From the NCBI GenBank assembly GCA_934561725.1, contig CAKTGW010000051.1, positions 1 to 7,099 on the forward strand: DNA of 7,099 nt, read 5' to 3'. This stretch comes from an uncultured Oscillospiraceae bacterium. GTDB taxonomy: Bacteria; Bacillota; Clostridia; Oscillospirales; Oscillospiraceae. The position numbers and the translations under genes are program-made. The notes beneath the pieces are model-generated. The model did not search any database and was not told where the DNA came from. It saw only the letters and a program-made list of their open reading frames with translations. Positions 6,432 through 7,099 of the stretch are shown one piece after another (position 1 is the stretch's first letter; every line of letters starts with the position of its first letter).

Positions 6432-7099
6432 TACAGGGTATCTCCTTCCCGCTCCGCCGCACGGGCTTTCTCAACAAACAGCCGGCGCACAGCCGGGCTT
6501 TCGCCTAAGCCTCTGAGCACACAGCTCACATCATATCCGTCACGCTGAAATGCATTTTTCCATGTCCCTGCCAGATCCCGGCAGGCATGAACGCCTGCCG
6601 TAAACATCAGCGGCAGCAATACAACGTGTTTTATCCTATTCAGCGAACATATTTCCCGGCGCAGCGCTGCAAGGCCGCCATCCCCCCACAGGGTGCCGAC
6701 ATATACATCTCTGCGCCCCAACTCATGAAAGCACCTTTCCAGTCGGACATACAAGGCAGCCGCCCTGTGCTCTGTACCGTGGCCGGCAAAAATCAGTACC
6801 GTATCCGTCTGCGGAACCGGAAGCTCTGTGATCAGGGCCTTGGCCAGAGCATAACAATCCTCTTCACTGGTAAGCAGCGGCGCACTCAGGCGCAAGCGTC
6901 CAAACGAAGCTTCCCCTAATTGTGCGCACAGGCGATCATAAGCCAGTCCGGGCAGCACATAAGCCGGCTGCACCAGCACGTCCTCCGCGCCCTCATCCGA
7001 AAGGCGCTGCACTGTCTCTTCCACCGTGCGGACCGGTACACCGTCACTCCCACAGAATTTCTGTATAGCTGCCCGGCCGGTAAACGCCCGGTACACTGC
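6431..7099 (-). CDS. cbiK: CbiK-like anaerobic sirohydrochlorin chelatase (5' end missing)
   Basis: The open frame runs off the right edge; about 40 N-terminal residues expected from the family are outside, so the GTG at 7096 is an internal valine, not a start. Recognisable blocks are VYRAFTGRAAIQKF, LVQPAYVLPGLAYD, FAGHGTEHRA, LLPLMFTAGVHACRDLAG and LRGLGESPAVRRLF, in the order seen in CbiK. CbiK inserts cobalt into sirohydrochlorin in the oxygen-independent cobalamin route; some relatives can use iron for siroheme. The two metal-binding histidines are retained (in GHG and in AGVHA). The usual glutamate in a VESYP-like motif appears as tryptophan in GTLWGDGG, and an acidic loop before the SWK-type motif is missing (DLAGTWK). 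The gene is upstream of hemA and probably near the operon's 5' end. Metal choice cannot be read from sequence. Confidence 0.85.
   Translation of the reverse strand, partial: AVYRAFTGRAAIQKFCGSDGVPVRTVEETVQRLSDEGAEDVLVQPAYVLPGLAYDRLCAQLGEASFGRLRLSAPLLTSEEDCYALAKALITELPVPQTDTVLIFAGHGTEHRAAALYVRLERCFHELGRRDVYVGTLWGDGGLAALRREICSLNRIKHVVLLPLMFTAGVHACRDLAGTWKNAFQRDGYDVSCVLRGLGESPAVRRLFVEKARAAEREGDTL

Noticed and set aside
6567..6598. Alternating CCTGCC / GGCAGG / GCCTGC inverted repeats inside the chelatase gene
   Set aside because: They fall within codons for the conserved AGVHACRDLAG motif, have no T tract and are best explained by codon choice in GC-rich coding sequence.
1..7099. Mobile elements, CRISPR arrays, tRNA or rRNA genes
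   Set aside because: No transposase, spaced direct repeats, tRNA-like cloverleaf or rRNA sequence was seen; nearly all of the window is accounted for by conserved biosynthetic genes.

Overview
The window holds one dense tetrapyrrole biosynthesis operon on the minus strand, plus the 3' end of a convergent ftsH-like gene on the plus strand. In transcription order (right to left) the operon reads cbiK-like chelatase (5' end cut by the window), hemA, a short precorrin-2 dehydrogenase, hemC, a cobA-hemD fusion, hemB and hemL. The likely source is a Gram-positive, anaerobic member of the Clostridia, perhaps an Oscillospiraceae/Ruminococcaceae-type gut organism. This rests on the fused cobA-hemD gene, the clostridial gene order, the clostridial style of the GluTR NADPH-binding region, strong AGGAG-type ribosome binding sites and a moderately GC-rich composition. 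The taxonomic call is an inference.

Layout: bases 1-113 are the last 36 codons and stop of ftsH (+). Bases 114-174 are intergenic and hold a 20-bp perfect inverted repeat that can terminate transcription from both sides. From 175 to the right edge, everything is coding on the minus strand. Adjacent genes overlap by 1 to 14 bases or are separated by 4 bases, and each start has a Shine-Dalgarno sequence inside the preceding gene. No internal promoter is evident. The operon promoter and any cobalamin riboswitch must lie beyond base 7099.

Together the enzymes convert glutamyl-tRNA to glutamate semialdehyde (HemA), 5-aminolevulinate (HemL), porphobilinogen (HemB), hydroxymethylbilane (HemC), uroporphyrinogen III (HemD domain), precorrin-2 (CobA domain) and sirohydrochlorin (dehydrogenase). 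A CbiK-family chelatase then inserts cobalt, or possibly iron. The set therefore points to the corrin/siroheme branch; no uroporphyrinogen decarboxylase or other haem-branch gene is present here. Nothing looks like a wholly new system. The most unusual element is the CbiK-like protein, which keeps both metal-binding histidines but seems to have lost the usual third ligand, a glutamate, and a nearby acidic loop.
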